64,000 nucleotides of DNA from an uncultured Lachnospiraceae bacterium (GCA_947644545.1 CANRZW010000006.1:1-64000); one strand, 5' to 3'; positions 41,968 through 51,238 are shown, numbered from the stretch's first letter. Notes: generated from the sequence alone by a model not told the origin. A program made the numbers and translations.

Positions 41968-42861
41968 CTATACAGTTGGATAATTTATAAATCCCTGCAT
42001 CCAGATGACACCTTTGAATCTTCTGCCTGCCTGTGGCTCGCCATATAGATCCTGTTTGTTGATACAGATATCGAATTCCAGATCGTTACAGCTTAAACGC
42101 ATGACATAGATTTCCTCTCCGGTAATCTTGTTCATTCTCAGGCTGACATCCAGAATCTCTCCTAATATCGAATATTGATCACACTCTACGCCATAAGGCA
42201 TAAAATAAGTATCCACCAGGCTGAACACATCTTCCGTCAGTATTTTTTTGGATATCGATGTATAAGTATCCATATCCTCCAAAGTAAGACTTTCAATAGC
42301 GCTCTCATCACCCTGTCTGGCGGCTGCAATCAGCTGATTCCTGTTTGAAGATGCTTTCTGTATCTTCTGCTTCTGTCTATCATTCTTACTGATGGGCAGA
42401 AGAATCCTTCCGTTTACAGATAATCCAGACAACGTGAGCGTCGTTCCTCGAATCGGCAGCAGATTGGTATGCTGCGCTTTTACATAAGGAACCATATTCT
42501 GCAAATAGAAAATCAGACTCACACCTACTTTGATATCATCGCAGATCCCGGCATAAGATTCCTTATCTGCATGGCGCTCCACTGTGATATCCTCACAGGA
42601 ACTGATTCCGCTTCCCCGCAGATAAGGATAAAAATAATCGTAAGTAAATCTGTCACTCGCGTCAAATTCCCCGCAGACAGCAATTCCCATATCCTTGGCA
42701 AAATCTTCACAAAATTCTGCAAGTATAGTTTCTTCGCCATTCGATGTATAGGAGCGATGCGTCGCATTCAATATAATATCTGTGATCAGCTTCTGCTGTT
42801 CCGTTCTGTCAGTCAATTTGCTAAAACCGATAGCCCGCATAAATTTATGCAAAAATTCCAC
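41968..42861 (-). CDS. DUF3881 family protein
   Basis: A 297-residue soluble protein. It starts MEFLHKFMRAIGFSKLTDRT, which resembles the Lachnospiraceae-restricted DUF3881 family. Other recognisable stretches are YDYFYPYLRGSGISSCEDIT and the end RRFKGVIWMQGFINYP. No catalytic motif, membrane segment or signal peptide is seen. Function is unknown. It lies between tRNA-Arg and serS, all on one strand, and the neighbourhood beside parAB and serS seems conserved in the group. Confidence 0.75.
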   Translation of the reverse strand: MEFLHKFMRAIGFSKLTDRTEQQKLITDIILNATHRSYTSNGEETILAEFCEDFAKDMGIAVCGEFDASDRFTYDYFYPYLRGSGISSCEDITVERHADKESYAGICDDIKVGVSLIFYLQNMVPYVKAQHTNLLPIRGTTLTLSGLSVNGRILLPISKNDRQKQKIQKASSNRNQLIAAARQGDESAIESLTLEDMDTYTSISKKILTEDVFSLVDTYFMPYGVECDQYSILGEILDVSLRMNKITGEEIYVMRLSCNDLEFDICINKQDLYGEPQAGRRFKGVIWMQGFINYPTV

Positions 42862-43099
42862 CTCCCCTTCGTTTATTGATCATGCCGCATAGTATCTTTA
42901 GTATATCAATCTCTCATACCGGCACATTATGTTATCAATTACAGAAAAACCGCTCTTCTATTATTATAATACTTGAAACAGGCAAGAGTGCTTCGTAATA
43001 TTTCCAAATTCCCTTCTTATGGTTTCTTACTGTTACACGTCAATCTTATTTTGCAATATATGATGCAACCTGTGCTATTTCAGACTGTACATGCTGATT

Positions 43100-44377
43100 C
43101 TATTTTAATTCGGTCATGCCTCCCATATATGGACGAAGCACTTCCGGAATCCGTACAGAACCATCAGCCTGCAGGTTGTTCTCCAAAAATGCGATCAACA
43201 TTCTCGGCGGTGCCACAACAGTATTATTCAAAGTGTGCGCAAAATATTTACCGTCTTTGCTGTTCACACGGATGCGCAGTCTTCTGGCCTGAGCGTCTCC
43301 CAGATTAGAACAGCTACCAACCTCAAAATATTTCTGCTGTCTGGGTGACCATGCTTCTACATCATAAGATTTCACTTTCAGATCAGCCAGATCACCGGAA
43401 CAACACTCAATAGTCCTTACCGGAATATCCAGTGTGCGGAACAAATCTACTGTATTCTGCCACAGCTTATCAAACCACATAGGAGATTCTTCCGGTTTGC
43501 ATACAACGATCATCTCCTGCTTTTCAAACTGATGAATCCGGTAGACACCTCTTTCTTCGATACCGTGGGCGCCTTTTTCCTTGCGGAAGCAAGGAGAATA
43601 ACTGGTCAGGGTATGTGGCAATTCCTCCTCGGGAATGATCGTATCGATAAACTTACCGATCATAGAATGCTCCGAAGTACCGATCAGATACAGATCTTCA
43701 CCTTCGATCTTATACATCATGGCGTCCATCTCAGCAAAACTCATAACACCATCTACCACCGCACTTCTTATCATAAAAGGAGGAACACAATAAGTAAATC
43801 CTCTTTCAATCATAAAATCTCTTGCATAAGAGATCACAGCAGAGTGCAGTCTGGCAATATTACCCATCAGGTAATAGAAACCATTACCCGCCACACGTCC
43901 CGCAGCATCCATATCAATACCGTTGAATTTCTCCATGATCTCTGTATGATACGGAATTTCAAAATCAGGGATCACAGGTTCCCCATATTTCTGAATCTCT
44001 ACATTTTCAGAATCATCCTTACCAAGTGGAACAGAGGGATCAATGATATTAGGAATCGTCATCATATTCTTTTTGATCTTTTCGCGAAGTTCATTTTCCT
44101 TCTCTTCTAATTCTGTAAGACGGACAGCATTGGCAGCCACTTCCGCCTTCTTCGCCTCTGCTTCCTCTTTTTTACCCTGACCCATCAGTGCACCAATCTC
44201 TTTGGAAATCTTATTTCTGTTGGCACGGATATTATCTGCTTCCTGCTGTGCTTTTCTCACTTCCGCATCCAGCTCGATTACTTCATCAACAAGGGGAAGT
44301 TTACTGTCCTGAAATTTCTTCTTGATGTTCTCCTTAACTACATCCGGATTCTCTCTCAAAAATTTAATGTCTATCAT
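43100..44377 (-). CDS. serS: Seryl-tRNA synthetase
   Basis: A 425-residue class II synthetase from the ATG at 44377 (MIDIKFLRENPDVVKENI), preceded by GGAGGCTAAA. Residues 1-100 are the long coiled-coil arm that binds the tRNA-Ser variable arm. The catalytic core follows with motif 2 (TSYSPCFRKEKGAHG) and motif 3 near the end (NNTVVAPPRMLIAFLEN). It charges tRNA-Ser (and selenocysteine tRNA where present). I looked for a T-box in the 175 bp upstream and saw none. Confidence 0.97.
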   Translation of the reverse strand: MIDIKFLRENPDVVKENIKKKFQDSKLPLVDEVIELDAEVRKAQQEADNIRANRNKISKEIGALMGQGKKEEAEAKKAEVAANAVRLTELEEKENELREKIKKNMMTIPNIIDPSVPLGKDDSENVEIQKYGEPVIPDFEIPYHTEIMEKFNGIDMDAAGRVAGNGFYYLMGNIARLHSAVISYARDFMIERGFTYCVPPFMIRSAVVDGVMSFAEMDAMMYKIEGEDLYLIGTSEHSMIGKFIDTIIPEEELPHTLTSYSPCFRKEKGAHGIEERGVYRIHQFEKQEMIVVCKPEESPMWFDKLWQNTVDLFRTLDIPVRTIECCSGDLADLKVKSYDVEAWSPRQQKYFEVGSCSNLGDAQARRLRIRVNSKDGKYFAHTLNNTVVAPPRMLIAFLENNLQADGSVRIPEVLRPYMGGMTELK

Positions 44378-44552
44378 TTTAGCCTCCATTCTGATCACTC
44401 AATATATAACGACCACATTTTTAACAATATAATAGAATATGAGCATATATCCCTATCCTTATACTTGTGCTTTCTCTCAGATTTTTCTATAATATTCCAA
44501 TAAATAAACACAAATATATAACATTGACATCATCTTATCACTGAAGTAATAT

Positions 44553-45062
44553 TTATAAATCCATAGCAATATTCAAAGCTTCTCTCTCTTCCTCACTCAA
44601 TGAAATCTCGCACATTCCGCTTTTGATCTCCTTCGTGTATGAATAACATCCTTCCGCACTGTGAACCGAATTCAAGATAAATCCATTATCATTTTCATCC
44701 AATAATGCTAATGAAAAACTTAACTGTCCGCCCATTTGATTAAAAGCATCGTATTTCACAATACCTACTTTTTGAAAAGTACTTTGAAGTTTTTTATACA
44801 ATGCCCGGATGTCACTCTTATTTTTTTCGGCAGAGGCCTTGATAAACTTATTATCCTCATAGAGTCCGATGATATCTTTTTCCAGACTCTTGGCATTTTT
44901 ACCTGACATAAATTTCTTATACTTCTTTGACAATTTGTTCAATTTCACTGTCTGTACAATCACCAGTATAAGTAGTATAAGAATCAATGCATATGCGGCA
45001 ATAAACAAATAAGTCAGGTCAAAGCTGCCAAGTCCTGTCTGTTCCAGTAAATTATAATTCAT
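44553..45062 (-). CDS. DUF4446 family membrane-anchored protein
   Basis: A 169-residue protein with one N-terminal membrane helix (YLFIAAYALILILLILVIVQ) followed by a basic coiled region (KLNKLSKKYKKFMSGKNAKS) and a conserved C-terminal domain (QKVGIVKYDAFNQMGGQLSF, then NGFILNSVHSAEGCYSYTKE). This is the DUF4446 pattern seen beside parAB in Clostridia. The N-out/C-in arrangement would put the domain in the cytoplasm. Function is unknown; the constant position after spo0J hints at a link to chromosome segregation or origin organisation. It follows parB by 51 bp. Confidence 0.85.
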   Translation of the reverse strand: MNYNLLEQTGLGSFDLTYLFIAAYALILILLILVIVQTVKLNKLSKKYKKFMSGKNAKSLEKDIIGLYEDNKFIKASAEKNKSDIRALYKKLQSTFQKVGIVKYDAFNQMGGQLSFSLALLDENDNGFILNSVHSAEGCYSYTKEIKSGMCEISLSEEEREALNIAMDL

Positions 45063-45113
45063 CTGCTTGTACCTTTCTTAAATCTTTTGCGTTATCAATT
45101 ATCTGAAAATTAT

Positions 45114-46022
45114 CTAGCTATAGGATTTTGATAACAACTCGATGATCCTGTCCAGATCATCATGATTGTAAAATTCAATTTCTACTTTACCAGCGCCATT
45201 CCCTTTGGAAGAGATTTCCACTTTCGTACCGAGAGACTGTTTCAACTTCTCCTCAATGTCCTGATAAATAATGTCCAGACTTTTATCTTCCTTATTTTCC
45301 TTCTTAGGCTTTTCTGCTTTATTTAAGTTCTTGACTAATTTTTCTACATCGCGGACACTTAACTTCTCATCAAATATCTTCTGTGCGATCGTATATTGCT
45401 CTTCCGGATCCTCAATGGAAATCAACGCTCTCGCGTGGCCGGTGGACAACATATCATCTATGATCATCTGTTGCACTTCATCACACAATTTCAAAAGACG
45501 CATGGAATTGGTAACAGCAGTTCTGCTCTTAGATACCCGTTCTGCAACCTCATCCTGTTTCAAATTGAACTCTGTTAAAAGTCTCTTGTAAGCCTGTGCC
45601 TCTTCAATCGGATTCAGGTCTTCTCTTTGAATATTTTCGATCAATGAGATTTCTACAATTTCCTGATCCGTATAATCTCGGATGATAACCGGAACTTCTT
45701 TTAATCCGGCCAGCTTAGCCGCTCGCCAACGACGTTCACCGGCTATGATTTCATAATGTGTTTTTCGATCCTGTACAAGAATAGGTTGTAAAAGGCCAAA
45801 CTGTTTAATAGAATCCGCTAATTCCTGTAAGGCATCCTCATCGAAATTTTTCCTCGGCTGCTCCCTGTTTGGCTCTACCTGCGTAATCTTGACAGTTGTT
45901 TCTGTAGCTTTACTGTCCTTTTTTTCTTCCTTATTATTTTCAACTTTCTTTTCAGAGGATGATCCCATAGGAATCAGGGAATCCAATCCTTTTCCTAAAC
46001 CCCTTGATACTTTTGCCGCCAT
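45114..46022 (-). CDS. parB: Chromosome-partitioning protein ParB/Spo0J
   Basis: A 302-residue DNA-binding CTPase. The N-terminus RGLGKGLDSLIP is typical. The CTP-binding ParB/Srx domain includes EVEPNREQPRKNF-like QVEPNREQPRKNFDED, GLLQPILVQ and the GERRWRAAK motif. The helix-turn-helix is KQDEVAERVSKSRTAVTNSM, and a C-terminal dimerization segment ends KVEIEFYNHDDLDRIIELL. It loads at parS, slides and recruits SMC. Perfect parS sites lie 1.1 kb upstream. It starts 3 bp after soj in one operon. Confidence 0.96.
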   Translation of the reverse strand: MAAKVSRGLGKGLDSLIPMGSSSEKKVENNKEEKKDSKATETTVKITQVEPNREQPRKNFDEDALQELADSIKQFGLLQPILVQDRKTHYEIIAGERRWRAAKLAGLKEVPVIIRDYTDQEIVEISLIENIQREDLNPIEEAQAYKRLLTEFNLKQDEVAERVSKSRTAVTNSMRLLKLCDEVQQMIIDDMLSTGHARALISIEDPEEQYTIAQKIFDEKLSVRDVEKLVKNLNKAEKPKKENKEDKSLDIIYQDIEEKLKQSLGTKVEISSKGNGAGKVEIEFYNHDDLDRIIELLSKSYS

Positions 46023-46025
46023 ACA

Positions 46026-46793
46026 CTATACACCCTTTCTATTGATCACTTCATCGGCAAGTAACATATATGCTTCGGCTCCCGCAGACTTCGGATCATA
46101 CATATTGATCGGCTTACCGTAGCTGGGCGCCTCGGCTAATCTTATATTTCTGGGTATCACAGTCTTATATACATTTTGTTTTAAATGATTCTTTACATTT
46201 TCCACTACCTGCATGGAAAGGTTTGTCCTCGAATCATACATCGTAAATACAACGCCTTCCATATCTAACTCAGGATTCAATCTTTCCTTTACAAGATTAA
46301 CCGTATGGATCAACTGGCTCAAACCCTCCAATGCATAATATTCACACTGGATCGGCACCAATACCGTATCTGCTGTAGTCATAGAATTAATTGTCAGCAA
46401 GTTCAATGATGGAGGACAATCAATGATAATAAAATCAAAGACATCTTTTACCCAGTCTACTTCGTTCTTTAATATGTACTCTTTCTTATCAATACCAATC
46501 AATTCAATTTCAGCCGCCGCCAGATTTACATTTGACGGAATAACCGATACGCCCGGAATGACTTCTTTGATGATACATTCATTGATAGAACATTCTCCTA
46601 AGATCAGTTCATAGATTGTGTTTTCCAATTCGTTCTTCTCAATGCCAAATCCACTGGTTGTATTTCCCTGCGGATCGGTATCGATCACCAAAACCTTTTT
46701 TCCTTTCTCCGCCAATGAAGCAGATAGATTAATAGAAGTTGTTGTCTTACCGACTCCACCCTTCTGGTTTGCAATCGCAATTGTTCTTCCCAT
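46026..46793 (-). CDS. parA: Chromosome-partitioning ATPase ParA/Soj
   Basis: A 255-residue Walker-type ATPase of the small chromosomal class without an N-terminal DNA-binding domain. The deviant Walker A motif is AIANQKGGVGKTTTSINL, Walker A' is VLVIDTDPQGN, and Walker B is FDFIIIDCPPSLNLLT. It works with ParB and parS in origin segregation and control of DnaA. It is the first gene of parA-parB-DUF4446. A long parS-containing upstream region separates it from the IS element. Confidence 0.96.
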   Translation of the reverse strand: MGRTIAIANQKGGVGKTTTSINLSASLAEKGKKVLVIDTDPQGNTTSGFGIEKNELENTIYELILGECSINECIIKEVIPGVSVIPSNVNLAAAEIELIGIDKKEYILKNEVDWVKDVFDFIIIDCPPSLNLLTINSMTTADTVLVPIQCEYYALEGLSQLIHTVNLVKERLNPELDMEGVVFTMYDSRTNLSMQVVENVKNHLKQNVYKTVIPRNIRLAEAPSYGKPINMYDPKSAGAEAYMLLADEVINRKGV

Positions 46794-47155
46794 AGTAGTT
46801 TTTTACCTTCACCTTTCGTTTTGTAAAAAGAATTATTTTTTCGACAAAACGCTTTCTCTCCAAAAAATGTTTACTGTCCGCTTACGATTATATCATTAAA
46901 TAAAAGGATAATCTATATGAACTTTACATATAAATTTTCCAAATTATACTCTTCTTACTGTTTACAGTAACAGTATGATACTTCTATCTATTTTCAAATC
47001 ATTTTTGATTTTTCTTTTCAAAATCCAAAGATAATCAAAATAGGTATATATTAACCACTTGTTTGACATTTTGACTAAAAAAGAATGTTTCACGATAATA
47101 TTTCTATACAAAATAAGATGTTTCACGATAGTACTTACAATATATTGGGTTGGAT

Positions 47156-47171
47156 TGTTTCACGTGAAACA
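47156..47171. promoter_or_regulatory. parS site 1 (perfect)
   Basis: TGTTTCACGTGAAACA, a perfect 16-bp palindrome identical to the Bacillus parS consensus; the ParB/Spo0J loading site. Confidence 0.95.
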
Positions 47172-47203
47172 TTATCTTGTGTCCATAATCCAAATATAGG
47201 AAA

Positions 47204-47219
47204 TGTTTCACGTGAAACA
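47204..47219. promoter_or_regulatory. parS site 2 (perfect)
   Basis: A second perfect TGTTTCACGTGAAACA, 48 bp centre to centre from site 1. Confidence 0.95.
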
Positions 47220-47281
47220 TTCTGTTTCACTTTTAATATACACTAATATATACCATCTCAGCATTACAATCTTCAAATTAA

Positions 47282-47297
47282 TGTTTCACGTGTAACA
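47282..47297. promoter_or_regulatory. parS site 3 (one mismatch)
   Basis: TGTTTCACGTGTAACA differs from consensus at one base and lies 78 bp after site 2, just left of the IS element. Confidence 0.8.
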
Positions 47298-47323
47298 TGA
47301 TATAAACTCTTTGTTTTTTACTT

Positions 47324-48912
47324 AGTGTCTGCTGATTAATTCTACAACGCTTGATTTTACTGATTTGTGCCCCGATATGTGATATAATATCTACAAAGGT
47401 TTCCATGAAACAGGCTCATTTTTTTTGCAGCTTTTTATAGATAACGGGGTGAAACACATGTATAGACCGCTTGATAAGTTACAGCATTCGTTCCTTGATT
47501 TCAACCAGCCCATGGGGCTTAAAATGAATCCGGATAACCGGTGGGTCAAAATGGCTGGCTGTATCCCGTGGGATGAATTCGAAATAAAATATGCAGAACT
47601 ATTCCCAAGCGACACCGGCAATGTTGCCAAACCGCTGCGCATGGCGCTGGGAGCCCTGATCATCCAGACAAAGTTTCAGTTCGCTGACCGCGAACTTGTG
47701 GAACAGATCACGGAGAACCCATACCTGCAGTACTTTATCGGGCTTCCCGGATATCAGGAAGAAGCCCCGTTTGATGCAAGCACACTTGTCCTGTTCCGTA
47801 AACGCATTACAGCAGAAATGCTGATGGAAGCCAATGAGTATCTTCTTGCACACAAAGATGACGGCAGAAATGATAATACCCCTCCGTCTGCCGGAGGCCC
47901 CAATACTCCTGATGTACCAAAAGAAGAAGGGAATAAGGGGACACTGACACTGGATGCGACCTGCGCGCCGGTCAATATCCGTTACCCGCAGGATATCTCC
48001 CTTCTCAATGAGGCAAGGGAGAAACTTGAGACAATCATATACCGTTTTTGTAAGTCCTATGGCCTGCCTCTGCCGAGGCGGTACAGGAGGCGCGCCAGAA
48101 GAGATTATCTTGCCATTGCCAAAAGCAGGAAACACAGTGCGGAGAAAATACGGAAGGCACTCCGCAGACAGCTTGGTTACGTTGCGAGGGATATCCGGTA
48201 TCTGGATGGATTCATGGGTGAAGGATATGCCATGACAGATAAAGAGATCAGCCGGTATCTGACGATCCTCACGCTGTATGAACAGCAAAAATATATGTAT
48301 GATAACAGAGTGCATTCTGTAGCGCACCGTATTGTAAGCATCCCGCAGCCATGGATCCGTCCGATCGTAAGGGGAAAGACCAAGGCGCCGGTTGAATTTG
48401 GAGCCAAGTTTGACCTGAGTCTTGACAGTGACGGCTACGGACACATCGAAAAGATATCGTTTGAAGCATACAATGAAAGCGCCTGCCTGATAGAAGCAGT
48501 AGAACGCTTCAAAATGCGTACCGGTCATTATCCGGAACGTGTACTGGCAGACCAGATCTACCGGACAAGGGAAAACAGGAAGTATTGCAAAGACCACGGC
48601 ATCCGCATATCCGGTCCGAAGCTTGGCAGGCCGGGTATCAGAACAAAAACGGAAAAGAAACAAGAATATCAGGATAACAGCGACAGGATTGAAGTGGAAC
48701 GCACCTTTAGCTTAAGCAAACGCAGTTACGGGATGGGGTGCATTGTAACAAAACTGGAAGAAACGCAGCTGACATCCATCGCATTATCTGTATTCGTGAC
48801 GAATCTGTTTAAGATTCAGAGGCGGATACTTTATACCCTTTTGTATCTGCTCCAATACGGGGAGAAATATAAACGTTGGAATATGCAAATATTCGCTTAA
48901 TCAGCAGACACT
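47324..48912 (+). mobile_element. Complete insertion sequence, IS5/IS1182-like, with 16-bp inverted repeats and 4-bp target duplication
   Basis: The ends are AGTGTCTGCTGATTAA (47324-47339) and its exact reverse complement (48897-48912), flanked on both sides by ACTT (47320-47323 and 48913-48916). That gives a 1589-bp element with one transposase gene. Intact ends, clean duplication and an open transposase frame suggest a recent and possibly active insertion. It lies between the parS cluster and the NapH-like gene. Confidence 0.9.
47458..48900 (+). CDS. Transposase of the IS5/IS1182-like element (DDE type)
   Basis: 480 residues from the ATG at 47458, preceded by GGGGTGAAACAC. The N-terminal region (MALGALIIQTKFQFADRELV, then NPYLQYFIGLPGY) is the InsH/DUF772-type domain. 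The DDE residues are likely the Asp in TLTLDATCAP, the Asp in RVLADQIYRTRENRKYC and the Glu in RIEVERTFSLSKRSYG. The middle segment (about 185-300) is long and basic (RRYRRRARRDYLAIAKSRK). The stop codon lies inside the right inverted repeat. The frame is intact with no frameshift, so the enzyme is probably functional. Confidence 0.9.
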   Translation: MYRPLDKLQHSFLDFNQPMGLKMNPDNRWVKMAGCIPWDEFEIKYAELFPSDTGNVAKPLRMALGALIIQTKFQFADRELVEQITENPYLQYFIGLPGYQEEAPFDASTLVLFRKRITAEMLMEANEYLLAHKDDGRNDNTPPSAGGPNTPDVPKEEGNKGTLTLDATCAPVNIRYPQDISLLNEAREKLETIIYRFCKSYGLPLPRRYRRRARRDYLAIAKSRKHSAEKIRKALRRQLGYVARDIRYLDGFMGEGYAMTDKEISRYLTILTLYEQQKYMYDNRVHSVAHRIVSIPQPWIRPIVRGKTKAPVEFGAKFDLSLDSDGYGHIEKISFEAYNESACLIEAVERFKMRTGHYPERVLADQIYRTRENRKYCKDHGIRISGPKLGRPGIRTKTEKKQEYQDNSDRIEVERTFSLSKRSYGMGCIVTKLEETQLTSIALSVFVTNLFKIQRRILYTLLYLLQYGEKYKRWNMQIFA

Positions 48913-49039
48913 ACTTAGCAAGTTCTTTCCTAATTGCACACTCCACCATTTAAGTATATAATATTATATAAGAAAAAAATTATAAATTCATCAAACAATA
49001 AACACAAACAATAATTACACAAAAAGGCAGGAAGGATTA

Positions 49040-49867
49040 TTGCTAAGCAAAAAGAAATACGTACTCCCTTTTACCATGTGGCTCATCTTTGAATCAATAG
49101 CCGTCACTCTATGGCTTACAAAGGATAATCTATTCTATTTATTCAATTTCAGCTACATAGGTACTTCCATAACTCTGGGCATTCTTTTATTTTTACACAA
49201 TTACAAATATGCCCGCAGAATCGTCCAGCTATTAGTTGGTCTCTACATGCTAATCTATCTCGGACTAATCTGCAATGAAAACATGCAAATAGAAGGTTTT
49301 TGGTACTACCTTTTTACCGGAGTATTTGAAGCAGCAACCATTCACTATGCCGTAGCAAAAATATTTGGCCCTCTCATCTTTGGCAGAGGATGGTGTGGAT
49401 ATGCATGTTGGACAGCCATGGTTCTTGATTTTCTGCCATATAAAGAACCCTTACAACCAAGGAAGAAGATCGGCTATATCAGATACATTATGTTTGTCGC
49501 TTCCTTTATTCTTGTAGCATCCTTATTTTTATGCCATATCAGCAATTTAGAAAAGATAATTTTCTGGATATTCCTGATCGGCAACATTCTGTATTATGTC
49601 ATTGGAATTACACTTGCATTCGTATTCCAGGATAACAGAGCATTCTGCAAATACATATGTCCGATCACTGTATTTTTAAAGCCAATGAGTTACTTTTCCT
49701 TAATCCGAATTACATGTGATAAAGACAAATGTATCTCCTGCGGTAAATGTAAAAGAGTATGTCCAATGAATGTTGATGTCACTGACAACTCACGAAATAG
49801 AGAAAACGGAACAGAATGTATTCTCTGTATGGAATGTGTCAAAAATTGTCCAAAAGACGCACTTTAG
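49040..49867 (+). CDS. NapH/CcoG-like polytopic membrane ferredoxin
   Basis: A 275-residue protein starting at TTG (49040), after GGAAGGATTA. About five hydrophobic segments are seen (YLFNFSYIGTSITLGILLFL, LLVGLYMLIYLGLI, YIMFVASFILVASLFL, WIFLIGNILYYVIGITLAFV). Family motifs are FGRGWCGYACWTAMVLDF near residue 115 and FCKYICPITVF near 205. The cytoplasmic C-terminal end has two [4Fe-4S] motifs (CISCGKCKRVCPMNV, CILCMECVKNCP). Such proteins pass electrons across or along the membrane; the partner is unknown here. It is followed 36 bp later by an alpha/beta hydrolase gene, probably in the same transcript. Confidence 0.82.
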   Translation: MLSKKKYVLPFTMWLIFESIAVTLWLTKDNLFYLFNFSYIGTSITLGILLFLHNYKYARRIVQLLVGLYMLIYLGLICNENMQIEGFWYYLFTGVFEAATIHYAVAKIFGPLIFGRGWCGYACWTAMVLDFLPYKEPLQPRKKIGYIRYIMFVASFILVASLFLCHISNLEKIIFWIFLIGNILYYVIGITLAFVFQDNRAFCKYICPITVFLKPMSYFSLIRITCDKDKCISCGKCKRVCPMNVDVTDNSRNRENGTECILCMECVKNCPKDAL

Positions 49868-49903
49868 AAATATCTAATAACTTTAAAAGGAGCAAAATAA
49901 ACT

Positions 49904-50848
49904 ATGAAGAAAAAAACAGCTACCGCCGTAATATTAACCGCATCCTCCATCAGTGCAATACACATGATTAACCGCATTCACACTTCCCTCAGTACCGTAA
50001 AAAATCTATTGGGTAATTCAGAGAACCAATATTATGAATGGCGTTTTGGCAAGATCAGATATCAGAAAAAAGGAAGCGGTTCTCCCCTCCTCTTTATCCA
50101 TGATCTTACCGTTGGAAGTTCTAACTATGAGTACCACAGACTGATCAACAATCTAACAAATCAGCATGAGATTTATTCAATTGATTTGCTTGGTTATGGA
50201 TTATCAGACAAACCATCCATCACTTATACCGGCAATATCTACGAACAACTGGTCAGCGATTTTATTAAAAATGTGATTCACAGGAAAACATCTGTGGTCG
50301 TAACAGGGGAATCCGTTCCCTTTGTGATTATGTCCTGTCACAACAATCCGGAGCTATACAACAAACTGATCTGCATCAATCCACAGAATCTTTACCTGCA
50401 GAATCAAATTCCTTCCAAACAGACTAAGCTCCTGAAACTTTTCTTTGAATCACCAATTCTGGGAACCTTCACGTATCATATTTTTGCCAACAAACATATG
50501 ATACATAAATACTTTGAAGAAGAATATTTCTATCAACCTGGCGAGATCAAAGAAAAATATATTTATAATTATCTGGAAGCAGCGCATATCGGAAAGTACA
50601 ATTCCAAATTTGCATTTGCCAGTTACATTGCAAAATATATGAATATGAATATTCTTCATGAATTGAAAGAGATTGACAACAGTATCTTAATGATCGGTGG
50701 CGAAAAGGAAAAAGACATTGAGACTACGATTGAAAATTATAAATATTATAATCCGGCGATTGAAGAAATCTATATTCCTCAGACGAAGCATTTACCTCAC
50801 ATGGAATCGCCTGATGAAGTGCTAAGAGAAATAGAAATGTTTCTTTAA
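49904..50848 (+). CDS. Alpha/beta hydrolase fold protein, probable membrane-anchored
   Basis: A 314-residue protein. The N-terminus is hydrophobic (KTATAVILTASSISAIHMIN), a likely anchor. The hydrolase fold is clear: SPLLFIHDLTVGSSNYEYHR (oxyanion region), the LLGYGLSDKP segment, the nucleophile elbow VVTGESVPFVIM (Ser in G-E-S-V-P, lacking the final Gly), and the catalytic His in QTKHLPHMESPDEVL. The Asp is probably in the loop before GGEKEKDIETTI. The elbow departure may change activity. Substrate is unknown; pairing with a membrane ferredoxin suggests a lipid-like or membrane-bound target, which is inference. Confidence 0.75.
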   Translation: MKKKTATAVILTASSISAIHMINRIHTSLSTVKNLLGNSENQYYEWRFGKIRYQKKGSGSPLLFIHDLTVGSSNYEYHRLINNLTNQHEIYSIDLLGYGLSDKPSITYTGNIYEQLVSDFIKNVIHRKTSVVVTGESVPFVIMSCHNNPELYNKLICINPQNLYLQNQIPSKQTKLLKLFFESPILGTFTYHIFANKHMIHKYFEEEYFYQPGEIKEKYIYNYLEAAHIGKYNSKFAFASYIAKYMNMNILHELKEIDNSILMIGGEKEKDIETTIENYKYYNPAIEEIYIPQTKHLPHMESPDEVLREIEMFL

Positions 50849-50879
50849 TAGCAAAGTTGTATTTTTCTTACACAATATA

Positions 50880-50895
50880 GGTTACACATGAAACA
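50880..50895. promoter_or_regulatory. Degenerate parS-like sequence
   Basis: GGTTACACATGAAACA matches the parS consensus at 13 of 16 positions. It is too degenerate to trust without binding data. Confidence 0.25.
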
Positions 50896-50940
50896 TCAAT
50901 TACAATGATAACAAATAATTTATCATAGTATCCACAAATG

Positions 50941-50986
50941 AAAATACCGAAGAGACAGGATATCTCTCCTGGCTCTTCGGTATTTT
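50941..50986. terminator. Bidirectional terminator after the hydrolase gene
   Basis: AAAATACCGAAGAG (50941-50954) pairs exactly with CTCTTCGGTATTTT (50973-50986), followed by TT. The genes on both sides point to it. Confidence 0.85.
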
Positions 50987-51021
50987 TTACTACCGATATT
51001 TTTTACTACCTCTATTCTCTA

Positions 51022-51204
51022 TTACTTTTCCGCTTTCGCTTTCTTTCGTCTATCTGTCAATGTAAACAAAGAATAATAGAACAATGCACCGACAGAAAAA
51101 CCGGAAAATATTTCAGCTACACGATAAGAAAAAACATAAGATAATACGATCTGTACTGCAATAATAACCACCATTACAACTGCTGCCATCAATAATTTTT
51201 TCAT
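51022..51204 (-). CDS. Small two-helix membrane protein (60 aa)
   Basis: 60 residues from the ATG at 51204 (MKKLLMAAVVMVVIIAVQIV), preceded by AAAGGGGTAAACAAA; the longer frame to 51279 has no site. A first hydrophobic helix covers about 3-28, a second about 33-50 (FSGFSVGALFYYSLFTL), and the tail is basic (DRRKKAKAEK). No family recognised. It stands alone between two terminator-bounded units, with a palindrome in its promoter region. Confidence 0.6.
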   Translation of the reverse strand: MKKLLMAAVVMVVIIAVQIVLSYVFSYRVAEIFSGFSVGALFYYSLFTLTDRRKKAKAEK

Positions 51205-51238
51205 TTTGTTTACCCCTTTTCTTTCCTTCTTGTTTTGT

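Larger units (their letters stand above)
46794..47323. other. AT-rich intergenic region upstream of soj containing the parS cluster
   Basis: 530 bp with no credible gene. It holds two perfect parS sites, one near-perfect one and several half-sites (TGTTTCAC at 47086, 47119 and 47223), then ends at the left target duplication of the IS element. A -10-like TATAAT on the reverse strand near 46889 may serve soj. No DnaA-box cluster is evident to me, so I do not call an origin here. Confidence 0.6.

Noticed and set aside
44378..44552. T-box leader upstream of serS
   Set aside because: No AGGGTGG-type T-box sequence or specifier stem could be found in the region.
46794..47323. Chromosomal replication origin
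   Set aside because: The region is AT-rich and near parAB, but I see no cluster of DnaA boxes (TTATCCACA) and no dnaA gene, so only parS sites are called.
47599..48663. 354-codon reverse frame inside the IS transposase
   Set aside because: Antisense to an intact DDE transposase within exact inverted repeats.
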